Counted from the first letter of the stretch, positions 36,126 to 44,252 are shown. The stretch is 64,000 nucleotides of DNA from Halobacteria archaeon HArc-gm2 (GCA_025517465.1 JAOPKE010000011.1:62001-126000), one strand, 5' to 3'. The notes: generated by a model not told the origin, from the sequence alone. A program made the numbers and translations.

Positions 36126-36673
36126 TGCACCACCGACTAGTCGTTCGAGCGACAAAATCCCTCGTCCCGACTGGGGGCGGGAGCGTCTCCGTCGAGGGAC
36201 AGCATATTGCTGCCCACGACTGCGGGCACCCCGTCGACGAGTTCCCTCGTGGAAACCCGTCTGGTACCGCTGACCGATGAGGAGAGTGAACCGGTCTCGC
36301 CGGTACGCCGGGCTTACGGTCGGCGCCAGTCAGCCGCCGGGTCGTCGCCGTTCCGGTTTGTCGGCCTGGGTGCGTGCGCGGAGTGGCGAGCGGAGGTCAG
36401 GAAGTCGGGGTTTCGGCGGTGTGAACGCCGTCCCTGGGCGGCGCCGCGTGGGCGAGAGCGGGGGCCAGCCGTTCACAGTTGCCTACCGTGAAATAGCGAC
36501 TCGTTAGCTCCGCGTCCCGGTCTCGCTGGCAAAGTTATACGAAATCACACATTTACTGGTGCCGACCCTGAATAGTCAAACACCGGACTCAAAAGCCGGA
36601 CGGCGGGTACTTCCGGCTTTCCCCAGGGAGGATGCTACTAACAAAAGCGATCGAGTTCCTGTCAGTATCTGCG
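36126..36673. other. Gene-free stretch
   Basis: 548 bases. A lower-GC segment at 36530-36560 (AAGTTATACGAAATCACACA) precedes the gene at 36674 by ~115 bases. I find no convincing gene, palindromic repeat or RNA gene. A long open frame on the plus strand (36207-36491) lacks haloarchaeal codon bias. Confidence 0.35.
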
Positions 36674-38236
36674 ATGGTAGAAACCAACGTGACACGACGG
36701 CGAGTGCTACAGGGAGCTGGCGCGATCGGCGTCGCGAGCCTCGGGAGTACGGTCATCTCGGCGCAGGAAGGCGGCGGGGCCGGCGACCAGGGCGCCGCCA
36801 TCCGGGTCGCGCACCTCTCTCCCGACGCACCGAACGTTGACGTCCGGCTGACCAGCCAGGACGGCGGCGTCGCGGCGGGTGCCGGGAACGAGACGGCGGG
36901 GAACGACACCGGCCTGGGCGGCGAGAACGAGACCAACGAGACCGCCGGCGGGGCTGGCGACGGCGAGACCGAAATCGGCGGTCTCGGGTTCCGGGACGTG
37001 AGCAGTTACAACGAGGTCGATCCGGGAACCTATCAGGTCGAGATCGTCCCTGCCTCCGGCGGTATCCAGGGATTCATCGAGGACATCTTCGGCGGCGGTG
37101 GCGAAGACGAGGAGACGGTGCTGTTCGACGGCGAAGTCGAAGTCGAGGAGGGGACGACCTACACCGTCGTCGCCTTCGGGGAGGTCGCCCGCGGCCCCAT
37201 CCCGGCCGAAGACGCCGGCATGGAGACCGCCGCGGCCGGGAACGAAACCGACGGGGTCGGTGTCACCGAAACCGGCGGCGGCGGGGCGAACGAGACGGGT
37301 GGCGTCGGCCTGAACGATACCGGTGGGAACGAGACGGGCGGTGCTGGCATGAACGAGACGGACGGCACCGGGGCCGGCGGCGCGCCAGCCGGTGGCGAGG
37401 CGCTGGTCGAGGAACTCGCCTTCGGGCAGTCGCAGACACTCGAACTGGACGCGGGCGACTACTCGCTCCAGATAGAGGAGACGAGCGCTGGCGGGGCCGA
37501 GGACGCGCTCGGCGGTGCCGAAGACGACTCCGTCGGCGTCGACGAGACGGACGGGACCGAAACCGACGGCATCGGAGCCGATACGGAACCTGGCCAGGAG
37601 CCGGCTGGTGAGGCCGGCGGGTCCGACCGCGGTTTCCAGGTCCAGGTCCTCGAAGACGACGTCAGCGACCCCGGCGACGGGACCGCCCGCGTGCGGATCT
37701 TCCACGCCGTCCCCGACGTCGGCGCCGTGAGCATCTCGCAGATCTCCGACGGCGGGACTCCCGCCGGCGGCGGTGCCGGCGGTGACGATGGCGCCGTCGC
37801 TGGAACCGAGGCCGACGCCGGGAACGAAACCGAGGAAATCGGTGGCACCGGCGCGGGCGAGAACGAGACGGAGGCCGTCGGCGCGGACGGTGCGGCACCG
37901 GAGGCGGGCGTTCGGCGCGTCTCCCTCTCGATCGATGGAAATACGGTCTACAGCGCCTTCGCGACGGGATACTTCGACACGCAGGCCGCCGCCAGCGCTG
38001 GCGACCAGGACGCCGGCAACGAGACGGGCGGTGAGAACGATACTGTCGGCGAGAACGTCACCGGCGTCGGGAACGAGACCGGCAACGCGACCGCCGGTGG
38101 CGACGACGAACAGGTCGCCGAAGACGCCTCGGACGCGGCGTTCGAACTCGTCACCGTCGAGACGGCACAGGGCGGCGAACGCGCCGACGGCGGTACGGGC
38201 GGCCTCCTCGACCTGGCGCCGCCGGCCGACGACTAG
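36674..38236 (+). CDS. Tat-exported DUF4397-domain protein with sequon-rich inserts
   Basis: 520 residues. Tat signal TRRRVLQGAGAIGVASLGS. Two DUF4397-like domains share the pattern 'iRvaHlSPDAPnVDV' (about 38-55) and 'aRvRIfHAVPDVGAVSIS' (about 335-355). Both are interrupted by long Gly/Asn/Thr/Glu-rich inserts with many NET, NDT and NVT motifs (N-glycosylation sequons). The domain parts look conserved and the inserts look like expanded repeats. Probably a heavily glycosylated cell-surface protein. The start at 36674 gives a proper signal; the upstream ATG at 36632 would add 14 residues. Confidence 0.82.
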   Translation: MVETNVTRRRVLQGAGAIGVASLGSTVISAQEGGGAGDQGAAIRVAHLSPDAPNVDVRLTSQDGGVAAGAGNETAGNDTGLGGENETNETAGGAGDGETEIGGLGFRDVSSYNEVDPGTYQVEIVPASGGIQGFIEDIFGGGGEDEETVLFDGEVEVEEGTTYTVVAFGEVARGPIPAEDAGMETAAAGNETDGVGVTETGGGGANETGGVGLNDTGGNETGGAGMNETDGTGAGGAPAGGEALVEELAFGQSQTLELDAGDYSLQIEETSAGGAEDALGGAEDDSVGVDETDGTETDGIGADTEPGQEPAGEAGGSDRGFQVQVLEDDVSDPGDGTARVRIFHAVPDVGAVSISQISDGGTPAGGGAGGDDGAVAGTEADAGNETEEIGGTGAGENETEAVGADGAAPEAGVRRVSLSIDGNTVYSAFATGYFDTQAAASAGDQDAGNETGGENDTVGENVTGVGNETGNATAGGDDEQVAEDASDAAFELVTVETAQGGERADGGTGGLLDLAPPADD

Positions 38237-38355
38237 CCCGGGCGGCGAGCCTGCAGCGAGGCGGCGTCGCTCTTCCGTATTTTTGCGCGAAGGATACCGC
38301 GCTGGCGGTGCTGCGTTCGACGGCGAGCTTGGCTGCTCTCTCCCGGTCGAAACTG

Positions 38356-39966
38356 TTAGCCTTCGCCGACCATCCGGTCCTCGTCCTCCCACAGCTCGGC
38401 ACGGAGTTCGTACTTCTGGACCTTCCCCGTCGCCGTCGTCGGGAGCGCCTCGACGAACGTGACGCTCCTGACGGCCTTGTAGCTCGCGAGCGCCTCGCGC
38501 GTGTACTCTATCAGGTCCGACTCGAGGGCGTCCGGGTCGTCGACGTCGTCGGCGGGGACGACGAACGCCTGCGGCGTCTCGCCCCACTCGTCGCTCGGGG
38601 CGGGGACGACTGCGACGTCCGAGACGGCCTCGTGGTCGAACAGCGCGTCCTCAAGTTCGATCGAGGAGATGTTCTCGCCGCCGGAGATGATGATGTCCTT
38701 CTTTCGGTCCTGGATGGCGACCATCCCGTGTTCGTCGACGGTCCCGAGGTCGCCAGTGTGGTAGTACCCCTCGAGACGCGCGGAGAACGCCTCTTCGGTC
38801 TCCTCAGGCTTGTTCCAGTACCCTTCCATCACCTGGTTGCCGCGGACGACGACCTCGCCGATGGTCGCGTCGTCTCGCGGGACGTCCTCGCCGTCCTCGT
38901 CGACGACCCGGACGTCCGTGCCGAGATAGCCCAGGCCCTGGCGTTTCTTGATCGCGAACCGGTCGGCGCTGTCGTCGTCGAAGTGGCGCCGGGCGTCGGA
39001 GGTGGTGATGAGCGGCCCGGTCTCCGTGGCGCCGTAGACGTGCTTGAGGTACCAGCCGAACTCCTCCTCGACCGTGCGGATGGTCGCCTCGGGCGGCGCG
39101 CTGCCGGCCGTCGCGATGCGGACGTCGTTCGCGCCGGTCGTCGCGGGGGCCTCGTTCTCGTAGTAGTCGACCAGCCTGTTCAGCACTGTCGGCGCGCCAC
39201 AGAGGTAGGAGACGTCCTCCGCGGCGACGGTGTCGAAGATCCACTCCGCGTCGACGCCGCGGCTACAGACGTGCGTCGCGCCCATCCCGGTGATGGCGTA
39301 GATGTGGCCCCAGCCGTTGACGTGGAACATCGGCAGCGTCCACAGGTAGACGTCGTCGTCGGCGATCTCCTGGTGGATCGAGATCAGGTAGGCGTGGAGC
39401 GTCTCGGTCCGGTGAGTCCGCATCACGCCCTTCGGGTCGCCGGTCGTCCCCGAGGTGTAGTTGATCGTGATGACGTCGTCCTCTGCCATCTCCGGCCGTT
39501 CGACGTCGGGGTCGACGCCCTCGATGACCTCGTCGAACGACTCCCACTCACCCTCCACCGCGTCGGTGTCGTTGGTCACGAACGTCGACGTCGGGACGTC
39601 CTCGCGGATCGCCTCGATCTTCTCGGCGTACGCGTGGTCGGCGTAGATGACGTCCACGCCGGCGTCCTCGAGGATGTACGCGAAGTCCTCCGACGTCAAT
39701 CGGTAGTTGAGCGGCGTGTGGATCGCGCCGAGCTGCATCGACCCGTAGGCGGCCTCGAGGTGGTAGTGGGTGTTGGGGTCGAGCACGGCTACCCGGTCCC
39801 CCTTCTCGACGCCGCGGTCGCGTAGCACCGCCGAGAACCGGTCGACCCGGTCGCCGAACTCGTCGTAGGTGAACCGTTCCCCCGTCGTCGCGACGACGGC
39901 CTCCTCCTCGCCGTAGTGGCGCCGGGCCCGGTCCAGGAAGTCCGTTACGAGCAGTGGTTTGTGCAT
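38356..39966 (-). CDS. Acyl-CoA synthetase (AMP-forming)
   Basis: 536 residues. Full-length adenylate-forming ligase: P-loop YTSGTTGDPKGVMRTHR, adenine motif YGATETGPL, hinge YHTGDLGTVDEHG and the catalytic lysine motif TATGKVQKYELR at the C-terminus. It activates a carboxylic acid (probably medium or long chain) to acyl-CoA through an acyl-AMP. The chain-length preference cannot be read. It stands alone; the substrate pathway is elsewhere. Confidence 0.93.
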   Translation of the reverse strand: MHKPLLVTDFLDRARRHYGEEEAVVATTGERFTYDEFGDRVDRFSAVLRDRGVEKGDRVAVLDPNTHYHLEAAYGSMQLGAIHTPLNYRLTSEDFAYILEDAGVDVIYADHAYAEKIEAIREDVPTSTFVTNDTDAVEGEWESFDEVIEGVDPDVERPEMAEDDVITINYTSGTTGDPKGVMRTHRTETLHAYLISIHQEIADDDVYLWTLPMFHVNGWGHIYAITGMGATHVCSRGVDAEWIFDTVAAEDVSYLCGAPTVLNRLVDYYENEAPATTGANDVRIATAGSAPPEATIRTVEEEFGWYLKHVYGATETGPLITTSDARRHFDDDSADRFAIKKRQGLGYLGTDVRVVDEDGEDVPRDDATIGEVVVRGNQVMEGYWNKPEETEEAFSARLEGYYHTGDLGTVDEHGMVAIQDRKKDIIISGGENISSIELEDALFDHEAVSDVAVVPAPSDEWGETPQAFVVPADDVDDPDALESDLIEYTREALASYKAVRSVTFVEALPTTATGKVQKYELRAELWEDEDRMVGEG

Positions 39967-40097
39967 AGGTGACTCGTCACGTGGAAACTATCTCGCCCGG
40001 ATCACATAAATCGGATGTTCGATAATGAACGTTTCCGCGACGGTCGGCGCCGTCCGGTCGGGGTGGGATACAAGGCCCTGTAGCCCGACGATCAGGT

Positions 40098-40433
40098 ATG
40101 GAACTCGAAGAGGACGCGACTGGTCGAGACCGCCTCGCACGGATGCTCGCCGCCGCCGGCCTGACTGTCGCCGCCGCCGCGCTGTTCCGCCGCGGCAAGC
40201 GGATCACGGGCGCCCTCGCGGGCATCGGCGCGCTCGCACTGGGATACCAGGTGACGACCGACACGCTGGAGACGGAGCCGACGGCGAGTCCGTCGGGGAC
40301 CGCCACGAGCAGTGCCCTGGTGTGTGCGATCTGCGGCGAACCGATCGTCCCCGGCCAGGCCCGCGGCCCCGACGAGAACGACGATATCGTCCACGTCGAC
40401 TGTCGCGAAGCGACCGCGGAGACCGCCGACTGA
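40098..40433 (+). CDS. Membrane protein with C-terminal zinc-binding motif
   Basis: 111 residues. Basic helix, then two short hydrophobic segments (about 17-31 and 39-50), an acidic linker, and CAICGEPI ... VHVDC (Cys-x-x-Cys and His-x-x-Cys), a likely zinc knuckle. The TGA stop coincides with the flank of MITE copy C, so the end may have been set by the insertion. No family recognised. Confidence 0.7.
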   Translation: MELEEDATGRDRLARMLAAAGLTVAAAALFRRGKRITGALAGIGALALGYQVTTDTLETEPTASPSGTATSSALVCAICGEPIVPGQARGPDENDDIVHVDCREATAETAD

Positions 40434-40513
40434 TAGTGGTGGTTGTAAGCCCGTACCAGCGCTCGACGTGGTCCGTACCGTCGAGCGCCGGTACAAAGTT
40501 ACAACCACCACTA
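40434..40513 (+). mobile_element. 80-bp palindromic MITE-like element, copy C
   Basis: Inverted repeats TAGTGGTGGTTGTAA / TTACAACCACCACTA with inner complementary blocks GCGCTCGACG and CGTCGAGCGC. Flanked by TGA at both ends; the left one is the stop codon of the 40098 gene. Confidence 0.78.
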
Positions 40514-40558
40514 TGACGCTCGAATTTCGGTTCACGACCGTTCTGGACGCCCGGGTGA

Positions 40559-41104
40559 TCAGGCGACCTGTCTTTGCTCGCTGTACCTCGCCTCCCCGCC
40601 GTCCCAGTGGACCACGGTCTCGATGGTCACGGTGCCGTCGTTTCGCTCGATCTTCGCACCGCCCACGTACCCGACGTCTATCTGCTCGGTTCGCCTCGTC
40701 GACTCGTCCGACGCGAGCGTCCCGATAGACGCCTCACCCTGCCAGACGCTGTCCTGACCCGCGTACACGGTCGTCGTGACCGAGATGTTCTCCCGTGGAT
40801 TCCCGCCGTTGTTCGTGAGCGAGACGGTCACGTCACGACAGGTCTTCCCGCAGTTCTCGATCTTCTGTACGTCGAGCGTGAACGGTCGCTCGCCCCCGCC
40901 TGACGAGTCATCGTCGCTTTCTGCCGCTCCGCCGTGGTCCGCCGTCTGCGCTGGCGTCGTGTGAGCGTCGCCTGATCCCCCGAACGTTCCCTGACCGAAC
41001 GCGACCAGTCCCCCGACGACGATGACGGTGACGACGATGCCAAGTGCCACGACCGTCGCGCTCGCTCTGCGTGACGTCCCCCGACCTGGTTTCGATCCTG
41101 CCAT
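40559..41104 (-). CDS. Membrane-anchored CARDB/BatA-like protein
   Basis: 181 residues. N-terminal helix (about 15-38), Ser/Asp/Gly linker, then a beta-sandwich with ENCGKTCRDVTVSLTNNGG and 'N..i.v....a..d..w.g....g.la' pattern seen in immunoglobulin-like DUFs. Two Cys (ENCGKTC) could form a disulfide. The C-terminus faces outside. Convergent with MITE copy C and the 40098 gene. Function unknown. Confidence 0.72.
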   Translation of the reverse strand: MAGSKPGRGTSRRASATVVALGIVVTVIVVGGLVAFGQGTFGGSGDAHTTPAQTADHGGAAESDDDSSGGGERPFTLDVQKIENCGKTCRDVTVSLTNNGGNPRENISVTTTVYAGQDSVWQGEASIGTLASDESTRRTEQIDVGYVGGAKIERNDGTVTIETVVHWDGGEARYSEQRQVA

Positions 41105-41273
41105 GCCCGCCCGTTACCGGCTATCAAGGATGCCTATTCGCCACCTAATGACAGACGCCGGACGGGCCGGTCCGGTCGAGGGTGTCGATATCGGGTTCCG
41201 GACGACCGAATCGGACGAACTGGCTTCTCCCGCCGGCAGAACAGTTTATCCTCTCACAACGACAACTAGTCGT

Positions 41274-41957
41274 ATGGTTCGAACAGCAGCCGTCGCGCTG
41301 GGTGTCGCCGGCGGAGTCGTCGCTGCGGCCGCCACCTGGACGCTCTACCAACGGTTCACGACCGAAACGGTTCCGTACACGGTCGTCGGCCGCGTCGACG
41401 ACGTCGAACTTCGGCGCTACCCGCCCGCCGTCGTCGCCGAAACGGTGGCTGACACCAGGAACGACGCGTTCCGCCGCCTGTTCCGGTACATCACCGGTGC
41501 CAACGAGGGCGGTTCGAACGTCTCGATGACGGCACCGGTCGCCGTTTCGGACCAGGGAACGCAGGTCGAGATGACCAGTCCCGTTCAGGTGGCAGAACGG
41601 GGGCGGGAAGTCCCGATGACGACGCCCGTCGAAACCGATGCGAACCGGGACCGGGACGCGGTCCGAATGGCGTTCTATCTTCCTCCCGAGTACGACCTCG
41701 ACACCGCACCGAGGCCGACCGACGAGGACGTCGCGCTCCGTCCCGTTCCGGAGCGAACGCTCGCTGTCCGTCAGTTCTCCTGGCGGCCAACCGACCGCCG
41801 CGTCGCTGCCCAGCGCCGACACCTCCTCGAAACGCTCGACCACGCACGGATCCCAACCTCGGGCGACCCGTTTTCGATGGGATACGACGCTCCCTGGACG
41901 CTTCCGTTCCTCCGGCGCAACGAGGTCGCCGTTGCGATCGAAGCGAACGGGGGGTGA
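41274..41957 (+). CDS. SOUL-family haem-binding-like protein
   Basis: 227 residues. A hydrophobic N-terminus (residues 3-22) acts as anchor or signal; then the SOUL domain: VPYTVVGRVDDVELRRYPPA (start), FRRLFRYITGAN, the MTAPV and MTSPV and MTTPV repeats, and FSMGYDAPWTLPFLRRNEV at the end. Relatives bind haem or tetrapyrrole. It lies next to halorhodopsin, though on the opposite strand. Haem binding is family knowledge and is not shown here. Confidence 0.9.
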   Translation: MVRTAAVALGVAGGVVAAAATWTLYQRFTTETVPYTVVGRVDDVELRRYPPAVVAETVADTRNDAFRRLFRYITGANEGGSNVSMTAPVAVSDQGTQVEMTSPVQVAERGREVPMTTPVETDANRDRDAVRMAFYLPPEYDLDTAPRPTDEDVALRPVPERTLAVRQFSWRPTDRRVAAQRRHLLETLDHARIPTSGDPFSMGYDAPWTLPFLRRNEVAVAIEANGG

Positions 41958-42013
41958 CGGCCCCGTGATCGGGTGTGGTCCGGAGGGCCACCGTCGGAGC
42001 CGGTAGCCGTCGT

Positions 42014-42862
42014 TCAGTCGTCGACCGCCGTTGCGCCACCGGAGAGTCCCGTGGGGCCGGTGACCGACGCCGGTTCGTCGGCGACGTACGAGAGCAACAG
42101 GTACGCGAACACGTACTTCGCACCGACGTCGAGCGCGCTGTAGGCCCAGGACGTGACGGCGACGCCGAGGACGCCGATGCCTTCGGCCCCGAGCGCCCAG
42201 AAGACCGGATACCCGAACCAGAGGATCACCGTCAGCAGCTTCAGCGTGCTGAATATCTCCGCCGTGCCCGTCTCCGCCGCGTCCTTCGGCCACTCGACGA
42301 GCAACACGTACAGCACGACCGCGAAGAACGTGCAACTCACCCCGTACCAGCCCCACCGCAGCGCGTAGGAGGACGTGGTCAGCGCGGCCGCCAGGCCCGT
42401 CACGCACATCGCGACGTCGAAGACGACCGCGGTGAATAGCTTCGTGCTATTCGAACCCGCGAGCAAACCGAGCGCCAGCAGGATCATCGGAGTCGATAGC
42501 GTCCAGGTGAGATATCGACCCCACATCGACAGCACTTCCTCGCCTGCCAGCGCGCCGCCTGGCATCTCGACGACGCTCACCGTGAGCCCGCTCGCCAGGC
42601 CGAGATAACTCGACAGGGAGACGACCGGGACGACGATCGTCGCCACGAAGATCAGCTGCGCGCGCGGGTCCTCCACGTCCCGGCCCATGTACACGAACAG
42701 GAGGATCGAGAGGCCGGCGAGCGCGACGTTCACCCAGAACGAACTCGCCAGCACGGCGTCCTCGTAGATCATGTCGAACACCTCCGCCTGGCTGACCGCT
42801 TCCTGAAGCAGCATTCCCACTTGGATGACCGTCGCGGTCGAGCCGTCTACTGTTGCTGCCAT
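42014..42862 (-). CDS. hop: Halorhodopsin (light-driven chloride pump)
   Basis: 282 residues, seven membrane helices. Helix C reads GRYLTWTLSTPMILLALG: Arg116 is conserved, the bacteriorhodopsin proton acceptor Asp85 is Thr119, Thr89 is Ser123 and Asp96 is Ala130. This T-S-A pattern defines chloride pumps. Helix G has SALDVGAKY with Asp245 and the retinal-binding Lys249. It pumps chloride inward on light, keeping osmotic balance and contributing to membrane potential. ATG at 42862. No bop, brp or crtY genes are in the window. Confidence 0.97.
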   Translation of the reverse strand: MAATVDGSTATVIQVGMLLQEAVSQAEVFDMIYEDAVLASSFWVNVALAGLSILLFVYMGRDVEDPRAQLIFVATIVVPVVSLSSYLGLASGLTVSVVEMPGGALAGEEVLSMWGRYLTWTLSTPMILLALGLLAGSNSTKLFTAVVFDVAMCVTGLAAALTTSSYALRWGWYGVSCTFFAVVLYVLLVEWPKDAAETGTAEIFSTLKLLTVILWFGYPVFWALGAEGIGVLGVAVTSWAYSALDVGAKYVFAYLLLSYVADEPASVTGPTGLSGGATAVDD

Positions 42863-42936
42863 GACACTTGGACGTACGGAATCGCGACACGTGAAGGGAT
42901 CGCCCGATATAGCAGGTGTCGCGGCCGACCGCCACC

Positions 42937-43000
42937 GCCGCCTCCCCGGTTTGAACAGATGCCAGACGTTCCGGGCGTGCGGCTCGCGGGTCGCGCTGCT
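42937..43000 (-). repeat. tRNA-tail hairpin element, divergent copy E4
   Basis: Has GCCGCCTCCCCGGTTTGAAC (copy of the tRNA-Phe 3' end), then GACGTTCCGGGCGTGCGGCT (42965-42984), the core shared with E2, E3 and the tRNA-Asn element. The distal arm is degenerate. It lies 1.2 kb from tRNA-Phe in the gap between halorhodopsin and the lipoprotein. Confidence 0.6.
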
Positions 43001-43130
43001 CCCCGCTCGCTACCCGTGGCCTCCCGTCGGTCGCCCACGCACCGATCGCCGTACCGGGGCTCCCTGCTCATTACCTTCGCTCCGGTGTCGCCGAGAGCTT
43101 TCACCTCGTTCCCCGTTCACCGACCGGCGT

Positions 43131-43565
43131 TCACTCGGCGTCCGCTTCGGCGCCCTCCGGCGTCCCCGGGTCCTCAGAGAGACCGTAGAACGCGCCCATC
43201 TCCGTATTTCGAGCGAACACCGCCACCGTCTCGTCGGCGATCGTCAACGTATCACCGCCCTCTTGCGTGGTGAGGAAATCGTCCTCGCTACCGATCCCGA
43301 ACGTCACGTCGACGGTGACGTCCGTACCGACACCGGGGTGTGGCACGACATCGACGTACGAATCCGTCTCGCCGCTCGCCAGCGTTCCGGTTTTCGTCAC
43401 AGAATCGACCGTTATCTCGTAGGCTCGTTTCTCGTCCAGGTCGTTCCGCACCCAGATGTTGAGATCGGTCGGTGACGAATTTCCAAGCGCGGAACAGCCC
43501 GCAACGCTTGCAACCGTCGCGACGCCCGCCGTAGCGAGCATCGCTCGGCGCGAGAGTTCTGTCAT
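43131..43565 (-). CDS. Tat lipoprotein of unknown function
   Basis: 144 residues. Twin-Arg SRRAMLATAG and lipobox VAGC near residue 24 mark a Tat-exported lipoprotein. The mature part is a single beta-sandwich-like domain (LNIWVRNDLDEKRAYEITVD; GDTLTIADETVAVFARN), acidic with no catalytic signature. It lies between halorhodopsin and the tRNA-Phe array. Function unknown. Confidence 0.72.
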   Translation of the reverse strand: MTELSRRAMLATAGVATVASVAGCSALGNSSPTDLNIWVRNDLDEKRAYEITVDSVTKTGTLASGETDSYVDVVPHPGVGTDVTVDVTFGIGSEDDFLTTQEGGDTLTIADETVAVFARNTEMGAFYGLSEDPGTPEGAEADAE

Positions 43566-43724
43566 GGCACCCCATCGACAAACCGATAGTTAGTCGTTTT
43601 GGTCACCGCCGAACGCGCATCCGCGCTTCGCACCGTTCGAGCCCGTCATTTCCCCGTGTTCTCTGTAGACACACCGACGACGCAGAACGATCCGTCGTCG
43701 CTCCCTCGCTTGTTCGCAGGAAAA

Positions 43725-43826
43725 TGCCGCCTCTCCCATTTGAACAGATGAGAGACGTTCCGGGCCTGCGGCCTCACTTCGTTCGGCCGTTCCGGGACTG
43801 CGACTCACGAGTTCAAATCGGCTCGG
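43725..43826 (-). repeat. tRNA-Phe tail hairpin element E3
   Basis: The 3' end mimics tRNA-Phe with three changes (TGCCGCCTCTCCCATTTGAA, plus strand). The 5' arm is GTTCAAATCGG (43811-43821); ATTTGAAC (43738-43745) pairs with it. Core GACGTTCCGGGCCTGCGGCC and distal CGGCCGTTCCGGGACTGCGA are kept. Confidence 0.75.
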
Positions 43827-43884
43827 ATAGATTTCTCCGACGGCGGGCTCCTCGCTGTCGCTCGTCGCGTTGTCGTCGGAGAAA

Positions 43885-43986
43885 TGCCGCCTCCCCGATT
43901 TGAACAGATGCCAGACGTTCCGGGCGTGCGGCCTCACTTCGTTCGGCCGTTCCGGGGCTGCGACTGGCGTGTTCAAATCGGCTCGG
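43885..43986 (-). repeat. tRNA-Phe tail hairpin element E2
   Basis: Contains an exact copy of the last 18-19 bases of tRNA-Phe, CCGATTTGAAC (43895-43905) and its perfect complement GTTCAAATCGG (43971-43981). The core GACGTTCCGGGCGTGCGGCC starts at 43914. A 58-bp spacer to E3 carries its own perfect 11-bp hairpin: ATTTCTCCGAC (43831-43841) / GTCGGAGAAAT (43875-43885). Confidence 0.8.
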
Positions 43987-44043
43987 TGTGCCATTCGCAG
44001 AATCCGCCGCGCTCGCTCCGCTCGGCGGTCGGATTCAGAAGAA

Positions 44044-44122
44044 TGCCGCCTCCCCGATTTGAACGCCGTGAGACGTGCTCGTTTCACTGCGCGCGACTCA
44101 CGAGCTCAAATCGTGTCGGGAG
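44044..44122 (-). repeat. tRNA-Phe tail hairpin element E1 (short)
   Basis: Exact 3'-end copy TGCCGCCTCCCCGATTTGAA with arms CGATTTGA (44055-44062) / TCAAATCG (44106-44113). It carries only a shortened core (GAGACGT...GCGCGACTC). The spacers on both sides (44123-44178 and 43987-44043) each form a hairpin, for example GAATCCG / CGGATTC at 44000 and 44030. Confidence 0.75.
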
Positions 44123-44178
44123 CATTTTCACTGCTCACAGTCTCGGTCGCTTCGCTCCCTCGCTGGTTCGCAGGAAAA

Positions 44179-44252
44179 TGCCGCCTCCCCGATTTGAACG
44201 GGGGACAGCTCGATCTTCAGTCGAGTGCTCTCCCAGTCTGAGCTAAGGCGGC
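44179..44252 (-). tRNA. tRNA-Phe (GAA)
   Basis: 74 nucleotides, cloverleaf complete: acceptor GCCGCCT / AGGCGGC with A discriminator, D-arm GCTCAGACTGGGAGAGC, anticodon stem and loop ACTCGACTGAAGATCGAGCT with GAA, T-arm CCCCGTTCAAATCGGGG. No intron. CCA is not encoded. The bases downstream on its strand begin an array of hairpins that repeat its 3' end. Confidence 0.95.

Noticed and set aside
44044-44122. Integrase attachment site remnant at tRNA-Phe
   Set aside because: A direct copy of the tRNA end alone would suit this, but each copy has an inverted partner arm and a shared core, and no integrase is nearby.
43720-44180. CRISPR array at the tRNA-Phe tail
   Set aside because: Repeats are tRNA-derived, about 160 bases apart, with structured and partly conserved spacers. 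No cas genes are present.
43870-44246. Long open frames through the tRNA-Phe tail region on both strands
   Set aside because: They arise from the repeated GC-rich hairpins and lack any domain. The structure explains the sequence better.
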